Assembly (NCBI GenBank): GCA_961205875.1
Contig: OY540812.1
Coordinates: 4,960,001 to 5,024,000 of the forward strand
Origin: Sialis fuliginosa
Taxonomy: Eukaryota > Arthropoda > Insecta > Megaloptera > Sialidae
DNA length: 64,000 nt
Reading direction: 5' to 3'
Of this stretch, positions 24,018 through 35,917 are shown one piece after another. The notes beneath the pieces are model-generated. The model was given only the letters and a program-made list of their open reading frames with translations, ran no database searches and was not told the origin of the DNA. Made by a program: the position numbers and the translations under genes. Numbering within the stretch: the stretch's first letter is position 1; each line of letters begins with the position of its first letter.

Positions 24018-27000
24018 ATGTGCATGCCCAATTGGCCGTTTTATTTTATAAATTGTACGGTTATCGCCCCTTATAGACTTTCATTGACCACGAGAAAAGA
24101 GGTAAATAGACTTTATTTTTTATCCTATGAGATGTGAAATAATGAAACTAAAATTAAATCTTATTACAATATAAATATGAGACATTGGAAGAAATATGTA
24201 CATAGATCCAAACTAACGTAAAATTACCGTGGAAGATTTGACACCTCACAAATAATATTAGCTTTATTCTAGAACAAATAATACTCCACATAAGAACTTC
24301 AAAACGTCCAATTAATTATAACAAAATTTTATTTGTTTTTCGAAACAAAACAATTTTTGTTCTAAATATGTATCCGTCTAAATTTAAATGAATCACCTGT
24401 ATATTATATCCACTAACTCCCTATCAATAACATTCACAGCTAAATTCGATAAATCTTGTATGCATATCTACGGTCCCAACTTAATTGCTGTACCTATCTA
24501 ACGAGATCAACTGCAGCATTGTTATGATTATATTAAATTATATATATTATATATATAAATTACTGTGTCCTGTCTATTCACTGAAATGGAATAATCGAAT
24601 CAGTAGGCAGAAAACATCGAACAATATTCTATACATTGGAAGGAGAAACTAATCTTACCGTCTACAAGTAAATGTGTTTGCAATTGTTAGAAAAGTTCAC
24701 CTTGTATACAATGCACTTCATTGTTAAATATCCTTTTGTTATCTGAAATCCTTGAATAACTCAAGAAAAATCATATGCTTTAGTCAAGTATTGCAATCTT
24801 GGGAAATCGACTCTGCTCCAACTTTTTACTTTCTTATAAATACCCATGTATATGAAATATACATATAGTATAAGTAAATATAGTGAAATCTTCCCTTAAT
24901 CCATTCTGACTATTTTCGGCATGATGCCTGTGTATCCGTCTGTCTGTCTGTAAGTCAAATACGACAAATCGTAGAAGGATAAAATTTTATATGTAAAATT
25001 AATTTTTGTCTGGGAAAAAAACGTTAAAGAAAACGTATAAGAAAGTCCCGTGGTTTCAAATACAGATATTTTTAAATACGTATATTAATTTTATATTGTA
25101 CTATAGGTATAATTTATATTAAATTTTAAATGTCATAGTTTGAAGAGGTAGGTAGGCATTCTATGTGCTGAAGAGCAAAAAATATGTTCGACCTAACTCG
25201 TCCTGTGTCAAGTCTGCCAGCACAGTTTTGTAATAGTAAAAAGTGTTTTTGAATTTCATTCATACGAATCTAGATATACATATGACAGAAGCGTTAGGTG
25301 CCCATTCGCAAATGTTTATCACTAACAAATTATTTGTGCGATCTACTCTCCCCGTAAGTAAAAAAATATTGTTGAAAATTTATGTATTATCTATAACTAT
25401 ACAGAGAGAAGTCCTGAATGATTAATTCATCAACGCTCAGCCCAAACTCTTGCACCTAGAATATCAATTATAAATTCTAATATAAATGACAATCTTAATA
25501 ATTTCGGAAAAGTGACACAAAAAATAACAATTGTACTATCTATTTATATTTTAAAAATTATCATTTTTTTAACATCCCAACTAGAATTTTTAACATATTT
25601 GTATGTTTTAAAGTCACTATAGTATATTTACACTATTTTCAGAAAGATATCTGTGTGTGTATGTGTTCGTGTCATTTTTTACGTGCACGAAATCTCGTAA
25701 ATAAAAAATGCTATTGACTTCGTTGGGGTACCAATCGAAGCGTCTTGACGTGAATATGATCTGAAAGAAAGGATTTTTCTAAATTCAACTCCTAAGGGAG
25801 TAAAAAGGGGTGTAATGTATTTCTGTAATTTTTTTGTTATACGTGCCTAAACAGCCATAGAAGGGGTGAAAGGTGAAAACCACCCTCAAAATTTGAATTT
25901 TAAATACTAATAAATAAGTCTACAATTCATGTTGCCTTGGAAACAAATAAGGATATTAGAAAACTAATATTCATAATACAAAGGTGAATTTTATTTCTGA
26001 CCAATTCCATTAAAATTTTTCATATACATATTAAAAAAATATTCACATAAGCTATATGGAAACAATAAATAATCAGTTTTCAAGTATTTATAATCATCCC
26101 ATGTTGGGAAGTTGATTGTGTGGACCTAAAGGGTCTCACCTCAACCCTAGGCTTGTTTTAAATTCCTCTTGAACTGTATTTATTATAATCTATACTAGGT
26201 ATATTATATAGATAGAGGTTGTAAATCTGATTCTTTATGTACCATTAGTTCAAAAATTACCGAACAGCTTTGATAGAACCTGGAAATGTATTATATCCTA
26301 ACATAATCTCATCAGAAGACTGAGTAGTGACCATTACAGTCGTACGTTGGGTTAAACTAGATATATCAAAATCATGTATTGAAAAAAAATCTGCGATAAT
26401 ATACACCTATTATTAAAATGCCCAGTGGTAATAGAAACGATAGCAAAACTCTGAGAAAATTCGCCATTCTTAATGTAGAAAGAAATTGGAAAAAAATGTT
26501 TAATGTTTTTTTATATTATTAGGATTTTTAAAATCATGAGAGGCTTTTTAAAACGTTGAAAATTAACAAATCGTATACAGAATCAAAAAAATAACTGGGA
26601 AAACAGACAGTTCTATTCTATACAAATTATGATAATACATATATTCCAACATCTATCCAGGCAACCCAATTATAATTCCTGTAAACAAACATAATTTCAT
26701 TTCTCCAATATACGTATTATTAATTAATGTGAGACATCACATCTAAATACGAAAAAAGTAACATATACAAACAAGAAGCTTAATGTAACGCAGTCATTAG
26801 AGATAATTATATTTCTAGAATCAAATTTATGTAAAGCAAGTCAACGTTTTCAATTAAAAAGGTTTTAACAAACTTATGGTAATGGACTTTCACGGAAAAT
26901 TAATTTGACTAACAATATTTGTAAAATATGACAGTTTGTGAAGAAAAGTAATCTATAAAAATAAATTGCATGACGTAAATCGATAAGTTAATATGAATAC

Positions 27001-27331
27001 ATTAACAAAATAGAAAACATAGTCCTATATAGAGATACTCCGGTAAAAGACAATCGTTACCATTTTAGCTAAAAATTAATTTATGTATTATTTTTAGCAA
27101 TAATTAAAAAAAATTCCATTAAAATTATGCCCAGAAAATATGGCTGTGAGTGAAACTTGGCTACTGCAATCAATCAGAAATCGATTACGATTGTCAGAAC
27201 TCTTACTATGAGGATCTCTACATAATCCTAAAATTCCTAAATATCATTTTATAATCTCTAGATAATCTAGGCTTCTGGTTATAAACTATTGCTTATTTTA
27301 CAACAAATCAACATAAGTATTTACTTAAACT

Positions 27332-27411
27332 CACTCGATACGTGTTTCGACTTCAGTTCCAAACTCAGTCCTGATGAGGACTTCTTGTGAAGTCGAAACA
27401 CGTGTCGAGTG
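27332..27411. repeat. 80-bp hairpin, CACTCGAYACGTGTTTCGACTTC arms
   Basis: 23-nt arms at 27332-27354 and 27389-27411 pair with one mismatch. The loop contains AGTCCTGATGAGGACTT, itself a small palindrome. Hairpins of this type are widespread in insect genomes as MITE remnants. Confidence 0.7.
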
Positions 27412-28828
27412 GTTAAGGTGTATTTATTAAGTTTAAGTGACTAAGAATGCACAGTTTTTCTGTTTTCCAGTAATAAGAAGTATTGTTAACCAATAAAGTT
27501 TTTGTTACGAATTGTTTCTCAGGAGAACTATGCCGAAGATTGATTGACTATTTCATTATCTGTTAAGGGAGTATTTTTAACTTGTATCCAAGGACTTGTA
27601 CGAGATTTCGTACACTTGTGATAGACATAACTTTTAACATAGCTTGACGTGTATAAGATAGAAAACAGATTGAAAAAAAAATAGAATGAACCCTAAAAAA
27701 TAAATGAAAATAAAAAATCACTTAATTTATGTTCCGTGTTTATAAAAAAAATGCGAATACATTAAAATTAATGTACATACATAATATAATATCTAATATC
27801 TTGTCAAAATTTATTTTGTATTAACCCTCAAAACAAAAAAATAGGTTCTAACTTAAAAAACCATAAGAACACGAACAAATTTATAAATATGATGATATTG
27901 CCCCCTCCAAATTGAGTAACTTTCGTCTGAAAAGTTTTTTAGTAAGCAGCTTACATTTCGAAATAAAAATTCGTAACATTTTATTTGAAACATGAAATAC
28001 ATATTTTTTTACTCTAAAATTCGATGGTTTGTAGAACTCTTCCAATCAGGATGATTTACAATTAAATATGCTCTTTAAAACAAACAGCATTTTTAAATAA
28101 AAAGCGTTACAAACGGTACGCTATTCTTTTGAATTTGGATTATTCGCTTAACTATTTTACCAACTACTGTTTTTCCCAACATTATTTCTAATATTAACTT
28201 TGAAACGTACATGTTAATTAATGAAATTTGTGTGCATTGAAAAGTATTAAATTGACTAACAGGTTTTTGAAATATAACTGACGATTGACATTTCATAATT
28301 ATATCAAATTGAATATTACGTTTTTTATTCCGGTCATTATACTGTTCACATTTTGTACATAATTATTAATTACCGTCACTATTTTTATAACAAAACTAGA
28401 ATTTCCCCGCGGCTTCGGCCTCGAGTATTTCAAACACCACATCCCCACAACAGTACAAACGATAATGACATAATTTCATTAACATCCATTGATTTATCGT
28501 TTCCATTTTTATTTTTATAAGAAAAAATATAATTTGCGATTTTTTTAACACGCGCCCGACCTAATTACTTAATATAATTTGTAAGTTTAATTACATCAAC
28601 ATCACACAGACATAACATTGATTTTTTTTTCAATCAAAAAAAATACTAGGGGCACAGTAGATACTGTACCGTACTTAAGTAAAAGGCAGTAAGAAGCAAA
28701 ATGTAAAAATGGAGAAAAATTGAATTTAAGTTTTTGGTATTCTACTGTGTCCATTTTACGTTATGTTAATGTATAGTGCTTTCAAAGTATGACATATTTT
28801 GTTACATTCGAGCTTCATAGGTTACCCC

Positions 28829-29325
28829 CAAGGTATATAAAGACAAGGTAGTCTCAAGAGCTCCTTGACCAATCAACGTTGGCGCGGGAATTGACGTCAC
28901 CTGGAGGATCTATTCAAATGTCATAAATTTTTAAATAGAATATTAATTACAAAAAATTCCTTTATTTATTCTTGTTTTCGTATTTTTTGATATTTTAACA
29001 ACACATACAATCAAAGAAGTACAAATTCGACATAGCAAAATCATAAAGAGCTATCAGAATCACATAACGTATTGCCAACTTAATAATAATAAAAATGATA
29101 TTTCTCGAATAGACCAAATTGTCTGTGACAGCTTTTTTATGATTTTGCAATGTCGAATTTGTACTTATTTGATTGTATGTGTTGTTAAAATATCAAAAAA
29201 ATACGAAAACAAGAATAAATAAAGGACAAATGACATTTGAATAGATCCCCCAGGTGACGTCAATTCACGCGCCAACGCTGATTGGGCAAGGAATTGTTGA
29301 GACTACCTTGTTTTAATATACCTTG
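28829..29325. mobile_element. foldback transposon with long inverted repeats and 9-bp TSD
   Basis: It begins CAAGGTATATAAAGACAAGG and ends with the inverted form (TTAATATACCTTG). The arms are over 200 bp each, meeting in a short loop around 29,060-29,110. The flanks are GGTTACCCC at 28820-28828 and again at 29326-29334, a 9-bp target duplication. Long TIRs plus a 9-bp duplication fit a Mutator-like (MULE) non-autonomous element; that class call is inference. There is no coding capacity. Each arm carries GGCGCGGGAATTGACGTCA with a CCAATCA box and TATATAA further out. Confidence 0.85.
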
Positions 29326-30252
29326 GGTTACCCCCTAGTACCGAGTGCCGTCAAAGATCTAAAATATGACATTAGTTAATACCACAATAAAAACTAAAAA
29401 ATAATTTAAATAAACGTGTCAAAATGGCATTACTCTGAATTCAAACCAAGTCCAAGTCTGTCTTATTGAGTATTAAAACTTATTTACGTACCCACTATAT
29501 TATTAACTATTAAGTACTAACGACAAAACACAGTCTTAACAAGTTGTTTCTTTATAGTACTATTGATATAAACCAATACTGAAACATGTTGAAAACGGTA
29601 AGCCCTCAAATTTAATACATTCATTAAAAGGGGATTATCCTTTTTGAACATAGGACACAAGAATCTATAGAAACTGTTCTTTTAATACGTCAAATCAATA
29701 TAATTTAAATAAATTCTACTACATTTCAAAATAGATGGATTTACTCGTATAGATGATGTTGATGAATAAAATATAAAAGGTAGAGTTCTTGTTCAATTTT
29801 TAATTACTACTTGTATGAAAATTAAAGTCTTTTATAAATAATTATGTGTTTTATAATGAAAATCATGGAATTTTTAAATACGAGAATTAAAAAAAGTACA
29901 TTAGAGATAAAGATTATGAGCGGTTTTAATAAAAATTTTAATTTAAGGAAATTAATTTTAATTTCTAATTAGAGATAAACATTTTAAAAAAAAGTTATTT
30001 AGTATTTTTTTTTGCCTGTGGGTGTTTTTATGGTTTTCTAATGATGATATTTTTTTTTAAATTAGCATCTATATTTTTTTAAAGATCTAGTTCTACGTGA
30101 AAAAATATTAAAAGTTTTGTTCGAAACATTTTATACTTTTGTAATTTTAATGAATTAAAATAATAAACAATATTCTTTCTGTTGTACTTTTTCTTTAAAT
30201 TTATGTACTTTAAATGACAAAACTCGCATTTAAACAAGTTTAAATAAAAAAA

Positions 30253-30305
30253 CATCTGCCAAGTAAATTCACAGTGCTTCCTCGTGCCAAATTCACCAAA
30301 GGTAG
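30253..30305 (-). repeat. 60-bp dispersed repeat, copy 2 of 3
   Basis: Reverse strand reads ACCTTTGGTGAATTTGGCAC then GAGGAAGCACTGTG. See the copies at 13529 and 48860. Confidence 0.6.
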
Positions 30306-30408
30306 TTAATTATTGAACAATTTAAATAAAAACCGATAAAGTGCTCAGATAAATTGCCTAGCATTAAGGGAATATTTTACAACAAACGTTGTAGTCCCAT
30401 ATTTAAAG

Positions 30409-30782
30409 CTCTACAAAAAATATTCTGTAAAATTTTCACGTAACATGTGTCGTTCTTGAGATATCTTGAAAAAATTAATATTTTTGGATGTCACCCCTCC
30501 CCCTTACACACGATTTTGATGATTTTGAAATGGGACCGTCCTCAAGGCAGACTCAACCATCCGACCAAGTTTCAAAAATATCAGTGGTTCATGAGTTATG
30601 CGTGTGACAAGGATTCAGGGGACAGACGGACACACGGACGGACGGACACACAGACACGGAACGAAAAGTGTTTGCCTTGACGTGAAACGGATAAAAAAAT
30701 TTTGAAATCGGATAACATTTTTTTTGTCCCAATCTGAAACGATCACAAAGCTTTTCGTATCTTCGATATTGCGAGGAAGCAA
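30409..30782 (+). repeat. dispersed repeat with GACGGAC tract, copy at 30.4 kb
   Basis: Shares with 50371-50672 (same strand) and 5993-6348 (opposite strand) the words TTACACACGATTTTGATGAT, AAATGGGACCGTCCTCAAG, GGTTCATGAGTTATGCGTG, a GGACGGACGGAC tract and TTTTGTCCCAATCTGAAACG. There is no clear TIR here. Overlapping ORFs on both strands come from this repeat and are not genes. Confidence 0.75.
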
Positions 30783-31454
30783 TTTGTATCATTCCATTTT
30801 TCACACCCGTTATGTAAACCTATATGTTTTCTAACAGCTAACGAATGGGAGTAATTATTTATATTGATTACATTTTTTTAGCATAGCTAACTAATGGTAC
30901 GAACTTTTAATATTAAAACTTTCATTTATTTCATCTCGATAAGTGAATCAGGTGAGAAATCCAACTTTAAATTAAAAACTTCCGGGTTAAAACAAAACTT
31001 TTATTTATTCCTAATGAAATTACAATACACACTTCGAGAATATCTGAAGATTCGTGTAAAACACAAATTTGAATACAATAAAATTATTTCACATATACAT
31101 AATCATTGAGATCGAACATAGAGTAAAATATTTCTTTTAAATTGGAAAAAGGTAAGCGCAGGTGTGTTCATGAATTATTCAGATCATCCCATTAAAAGTT
31201 CTCCGCGCTTTTTCTAAACTCTGAATGTTCTGAAACATTGGCGGTGAATGTAGTCACTCGCAATGAATATGAGTATGTTGGTATAACTGCATATGCGTCT
31301 CAAGGTTAGAACAAAAGAGACTACTTGTAACCCCCTCTTGTTATCAATGACTTAACTTCAATACTCACTGAATGTACACTGAAAAAAAAATGCTGGGAAC
31401 AAATAAATATTAATTGATAAATACAAGTCTTGAGGCTTCCACGATGATCTTGAT

Positions 31455-31656
31455 ATGGATCTTGGCTTCTGGGTGTAAGCCGCGTCGATTTGGTCGTATT
31501 ATCGGCCAATATTTTGTCACATATTGCAGTGGACATCTTCAGAAATCTTCTAAAAGTTTTAGAAGAGCCCTGAAGATGTCCACTGCAATGTGTAACGAAA
31601 CGTTGGCCGATAACACGACCAAATCGACGCGGCTTACACCCAGAAGCCAAGATCCA
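31455..31656. repeat. 202-bp near-perfect palindrome
   Basis: The left arm begins ATGGATCTTGGCTTCTGGGT and the right arm ends ACCCAGAAGCCAAGATCCAT. The paired interior includes AAGCCGCGTCGATTTGGTCG and GCAGTGGACATCTTCAG. The centre CTTCTAAAAGTTTTAGAAG is itself palindromic, so almost no loop remains. Overlapping ORFs on both strands encode near-identical peptides only because the DNA is self-complementary. Confidence 0.85.
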
Positions 31657-32611
31657 TTAATTAATTCAAGTAAATAAAGTATTTGTGCAGCAACCAATAA
31701 TTTCGTATTAGTGCCAAATAAATATTTCTCTGATCGAAATATTAATACGAATTATTTAGTTCAAGTAAAATAAATTGAACTATCCTTTCCCCAAGTTACA
31801 AAAATTTCAGCCAAAAGGCTTTTGCGCGAGGTTCTTTACGAATAAAATTAAACGGATTGGCTTTTGAATGGCTCATTTATCATTGATGTACTCTGATTTT
31901 GCAAACTACAATAGTTAACCTCACAAAACAAACGATACTAATCTAAATCGGTCTTTGATGTTTCTCTTTTGAAGTTTCCGCTCCACCTAACCTACCATTG
32001 ATATTTTTTTAAATATTCTTTTATAATCGTATAACAAACTGTTATACTTTTAATCTAGATATTCTATATAGACGGTTGAAAGCGGAAACCAAATAAGCGA
32101 CATAAAAAAAATTACAGACGGACGTAAAAGCGATTTTTTTTTCATTTATCTTCATACATCTACTAAAATTATTCACCTTTGATATTTTGTTGAACTTTAT
32201 TTAATAATTTCCACTGTGATATGCGATGACAGTTTTTGGCATATTTTTCAACATAGAACTATGAAAATTGAATATTCCATTCGGCGCGATTTGAAATACT
32301 AATTTAACGATATATTGATAAAACACTACCGCGTAAATATCCATAAAATCATATATAGCGACCTAAAATATCTAACATGCCCACCCAATATGCCCACCTA
32401 AACCTAACCTATCCGTTAGTGAATACATGAATAAAATCTGTTTAGTAGTTACTGTGAAAATCGTGTAAAATTATATTTTCAAACTCCCAGGAAACACCAG
32501 GTCTTGTCTTAGAATTTGTATGAAAATCAAAATTATATAAAATTAAATAAATAAAATATTGAAACCGTAAATTATATAACTCTTTATTCAATGGCTACCG
32601 TGTTTTTATAT

Positions 32612-33255
32612 TTTTTTTTTTTTTTTTTTTGGCATTTATTTTCATATACAGCCAGTTAATTACGTCACTATACCGCCACCAGACATGGATGACTGGGAGG
32701 ATCGGGAAGTGCCCTGGGGCAATCAGGGCAGGAAACAGTCACGAAGCCCATATCATCCACGGGTAACGTCCTAGGAACAGACAATAGGTTCTTATTTCTA
32801 TCTTAGCCTATACAGTCGTTGTCGAATTGCTCCCATACAGCTCCGTATGCTTCTGATTCTACAGCTGCCACGGAGGTGCACTAACGCTATTCTCAACGAC
32901 TGTATTACAAAATTATCCTAACTGGCTGTTACAATTGTATTTTTGACTTAATTATAAAGTTATAAATTATTTTATATATATCTATATCTATTGTGCTCAA
33001 CAGAGAGCTTATGTTGTACGGCGGGAGTAGTTTTTTTTCGATTAACTCATTCCATAGTTGGCATCGTTCTTTATCATATTTTTTGCATGCAAATAATAGA
33101 TGATTTAAATCACCTTCTGTGTTGATATCACATGGGCATGTGGGAGTGGGTTGTTTGCCTATTTTATGCAAATATTTGGGGTATAGGGCATGATTGAATT
33201 TCATTCTCGCGATGGTCGTTACCATTTGTCTTGGTACGAATGTTTTGTCAAACCA
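32612..33255 (-). mobile_element. 5'-truncated non-LTR retrotransposon (LINE) with 12-bp TSD
   Basis: On the minus strand the insert runs from the truncated 5' end at 33255 through the last coding part, a stop at 32929 and a 3' UTR, to a poly(A) tail (T run about 32611-32630). The target duplication GTGTTTTTATAT occurs at 32600-32611 and 33256-33267. Truncation, A-tail and a 12-bp duplication are the marks of target-primed reverse transcription. Confidence 0.9.
32929..33255 (-). pseudogene. C-terminal fragment of LINE ORF2 (I/Jockey/R1-like)
   Basis: The frame is open from the truncation point to the stop, 108 codons. It begins WFDKTFVPRQMVTTIARMKF, then NHALYPKYLHKIGKQ, then CPCDINTEGDLNHLLFACKK. 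The C-x-C-(x)n-H-x4-C arrangement and the preceding R-M-K-F-N-H are typical of the region after reverse transcriptase and RNase H in I-, Jockey- and R1-type LINEs, where a CCHC-like knuckle precedes the end. All catalytic domains are missing, so it cannot act on its own. Which clade it belongs to is inference. The reading frame has no internal stop, which suggests a fairly recent insertion. Confidence 0.8.
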
Positions 33256-34627
33256 GTGTTTTTATATAAATGACAGTTGTATGCTGTGACATCATGAAAC
33301 AAAACACAACTTGATAAAGTTTTTTTTAGCCTTTTGATGTTAAATCTTAAGTTTTCACAAAATATCCAAAACCCACGAACATGCACAGAAAAATTATCTA
33401 ACTATTAGTGAAAACTGCATTGAAATCAGTTCAGTAATTCTCGAGTCTATAAGCCTCATACAAACGAACATTCAATTTTATATATAGAGATATAATTAGT
33501 TTCAGATTTCCAAACAATTTCTGCGACTATAAAATTTAAAATACATTTGTATGGTAGTACGCTAATTAGAAATCATTTTGTATTGTATTTGATTGTAATC
33601 CACGTAAATATTATGAATATATTACCACTGCTATAAAACCCAAATCAAATTGATAATGATTTGCAAAAGCGTTTGGTTAGGTTAGGCGCACATGTAAGTA
33701 TATATATTTGTGTGCGATTGTAACCTAACTATGTACATCAGAAAGTTTGATGCAGTTAAAAAGGTTTTTAATGAGTTTACTGCAAGTGTTTATTCATTAG
33801 AATTTTAATTAAACCATTCTTTACTCATAATCAATATGCTTTTATAAAATTAATTTTATTATTAACATTTATTTGTAACTTCCAGGGCAAATATTTTTTT
33901 TTACTTTGAATGTCACATATGTAATAATTATTTTTGGCATGGTAAAAATTTGAAGTACTAGTAAAAAATTAGTAAGTTAGTAGTTCACTACATATTTTCA
34001 AAATAGATGTCTTAATGAAAAAAGAAATAATGACCTTTTTTAAAATAATTGATTTGTTATATTTATCAACGACGTTTATATCCGTCGAGACAAAGCATCA
34101 CGACCGGAGCAAAATCACTCAAAGAAAACTTTTAATCCCCATTGGATTCTTGACACGTTAACAATTTTCTACCATAAGTATCCTACTGGGAAATATCAAT
34201 TCTGTATAAATTCATACTTGAATTAACAACAATCAGCTTACATGATATTTAGAAAATTTATTTAAACTAAACTTGTTACTCAATTTGTTCATTTAATCTT
34301 CTTTAATTGAAATATAATTATAAATTACAGAAAATTATATAAATACATTATAAAATTTAGTGTACACTGAAAAATCTCTATCGAATTTTCTTTGTGATTA
34401 TAATTTACATTTTAATTTAAACAGTAACATTGTTCCTTTGCTGTACCTATTCAATTTACCGGAAGAATGGATAACTCATATAACTTAATAACACAAATAA
34501 GTCATATCAACTTTATATCGTTTTATTAAAATACATAAAATATCTGATGTAATCAGCCATATAAAAATATTATATTATATAGAATCGATAGACTAAGATA
34601 TTGAAATTCACAGCAGATATGTATACT

Positions 34628-35163
34628 AGGGTGGTCCTTATATGGGGTTAGGACGAATTTTGACCGGGCCACCCCCCCCCCCCAAATCAGCTCTAAATAA
34701 TTCAAAAATAATGTGGATTAAATTTCAGCCCTCTATCTTGAAAAATGGCCATTACCAGAGGGGGGTAATTTTCCCATATTATGTTTTTTCGATTTTTCAA
34801 AGACCAGCGTACTAGAGTGTCTTAAACTCTTTCTAAAAATCTAGAATACTCATGAAAGCATTCCTGGTACTCATATTCCATATCTAGATGGATAAATTAA
34901 ATTTGTGATTCAAGCTATATGGGCCATTTGGTCATTTCATCAAGAGAAAATTTTTAATAATTTTTTTTTGGTATAATTTCTGGATAATTTTGTCAGAAAA
35001 ATGTTTGACAATAAAAACATTGATCTTGAAATAAAAAAAATTGATTCTAAAATTAACAAAAATAAATTGGTCGCGCCATTTAGAAATTAATATGGAATTA
35101 TCTTTTTTGATTCTTTATTATTAAACTAAAAGACTTTATAGGTTTAACTTTATAGGTTTTAAA
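34628..35163 (+). repeat. unclassified repeat beginning AGGGTGGTCCTTAT, ends unclear
   Basis: Contains AGGGTGGTCCTTATATGGGG and a 14-bp C run (about 34670-34683). Sequences of this type are common arthropod DNA-transposon ends, but I found no matching right end before the hAT remnant starts at 35164. Confidence 0.35.
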
Positions 35164-35835
35164 GCGACCCAGGCGACAGCCTGGGGCGCTAATTTCGTGG
35201 GGGCGCCAATTATTTTAAACTTTTTTTCTATGTTCTGTTCTAGGGCGCCAAATTTAAGCTATATATATTTTTTGAATAATAGTTTTGATTTTTTCTGCAA
35301 AATAATTCATTTTACTTAATAAAATGTTTAATATCAAAAATAAATTATTTATTAAACATTTTTTTACTAAACTTGAAAAGCACAGTGCCAAATCTGTGGG
35401 TGGCTTTGCTAATTCTTGTAACAATTCCGGTTAGTGTAGCTAGTGGTGAAAGAAGTTTTAGTAAATTAAAATAATTCATAAAAACTTATTTGCAATCGGC
35501 TATGATAGAAGATAGGTTGAATAATTTGGCTATTCTTTCAATTGAAAATAAGGTTGTAGCAAACCTCAATTTTGAGACAGCAATCGATAATTTTGCAGAT
35601 ATGAAAGCCAGGAAGAAATCTTTTATATAATTTTAGTTATATTATATATTATTTATCAATTATATGTTATATTATATTATTATATTACACTAATGAATTA
35701 ATAACAAGATAATTTTCTCACGCTTTTTTTTTTTGTGCGGATAATTTTTAATGATCGTCACTGTGGCGGTGGAAAGGGGGGGGGGCGTCAAAAAAAATCT
35801 CGCCTGGGGCGCCAGAATCGCAAAGGCCGGCTCTG
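35164..35835 (+). mobile_element. hAT element remnant, left copy (5' end missing)
   Basis: 672 bp almost identical to 40975-41644; I see about two differences (a T/C near 35325 and the length of a G run). It lacks the first 21 bp of the element. The right end AAGGCCGGCTCTG is followed by GTAAAAAA (35836-35843). It holds a decayed transposase C-terminus. The repeat sits in direct orientation to the second copy, 5.81 kb away. Confidence 0.88.
35385..35630 (+). pseudogene. hAT transposase C-terminal (dimerisation) region, left copy
   Basis: The frame reads VPNLWVALLILVTIPVSVAS, GERSFSKLK, one in-frame TAA, FIKTYLQSAMIEDRLNNLAI, LSIENKVVANLNF and ETAIDNFADMKARKKSFI before the final stop. S-G-E-R-S-F-S-x-L-K ... 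R-L-x-x-L-A-I-L-S-I-E is the hallmark of the hAT-family C-terminal dimerisation domain (as in ZMYM1-like and P52rIPK-like transposase relatives). Only about 81 codons survive, without the DDE residues, the zinc finger or a start codon, so the fragment is dead. The same stop in both copies shows it was inactive before the duplication. Confidence 0.85.
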
Positions 35836-35917
35836 GTAAAAAATATTGTACATTTTTGCTAATAGATACCTCTGAAAACATTGTTCACGAATGTTAACAA
35901 GATGCAATTAAGGGCTA

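Noticed and set aside
31321..31677. Overlapping ORFs of 87 and 109 codons on opposite strands with nearly the same peptide (SGCKPRRFGR...)
   Set aside because: They come from both arms of a DNA palindrome; the same sequence is read from each strand. No domain is recognisable.
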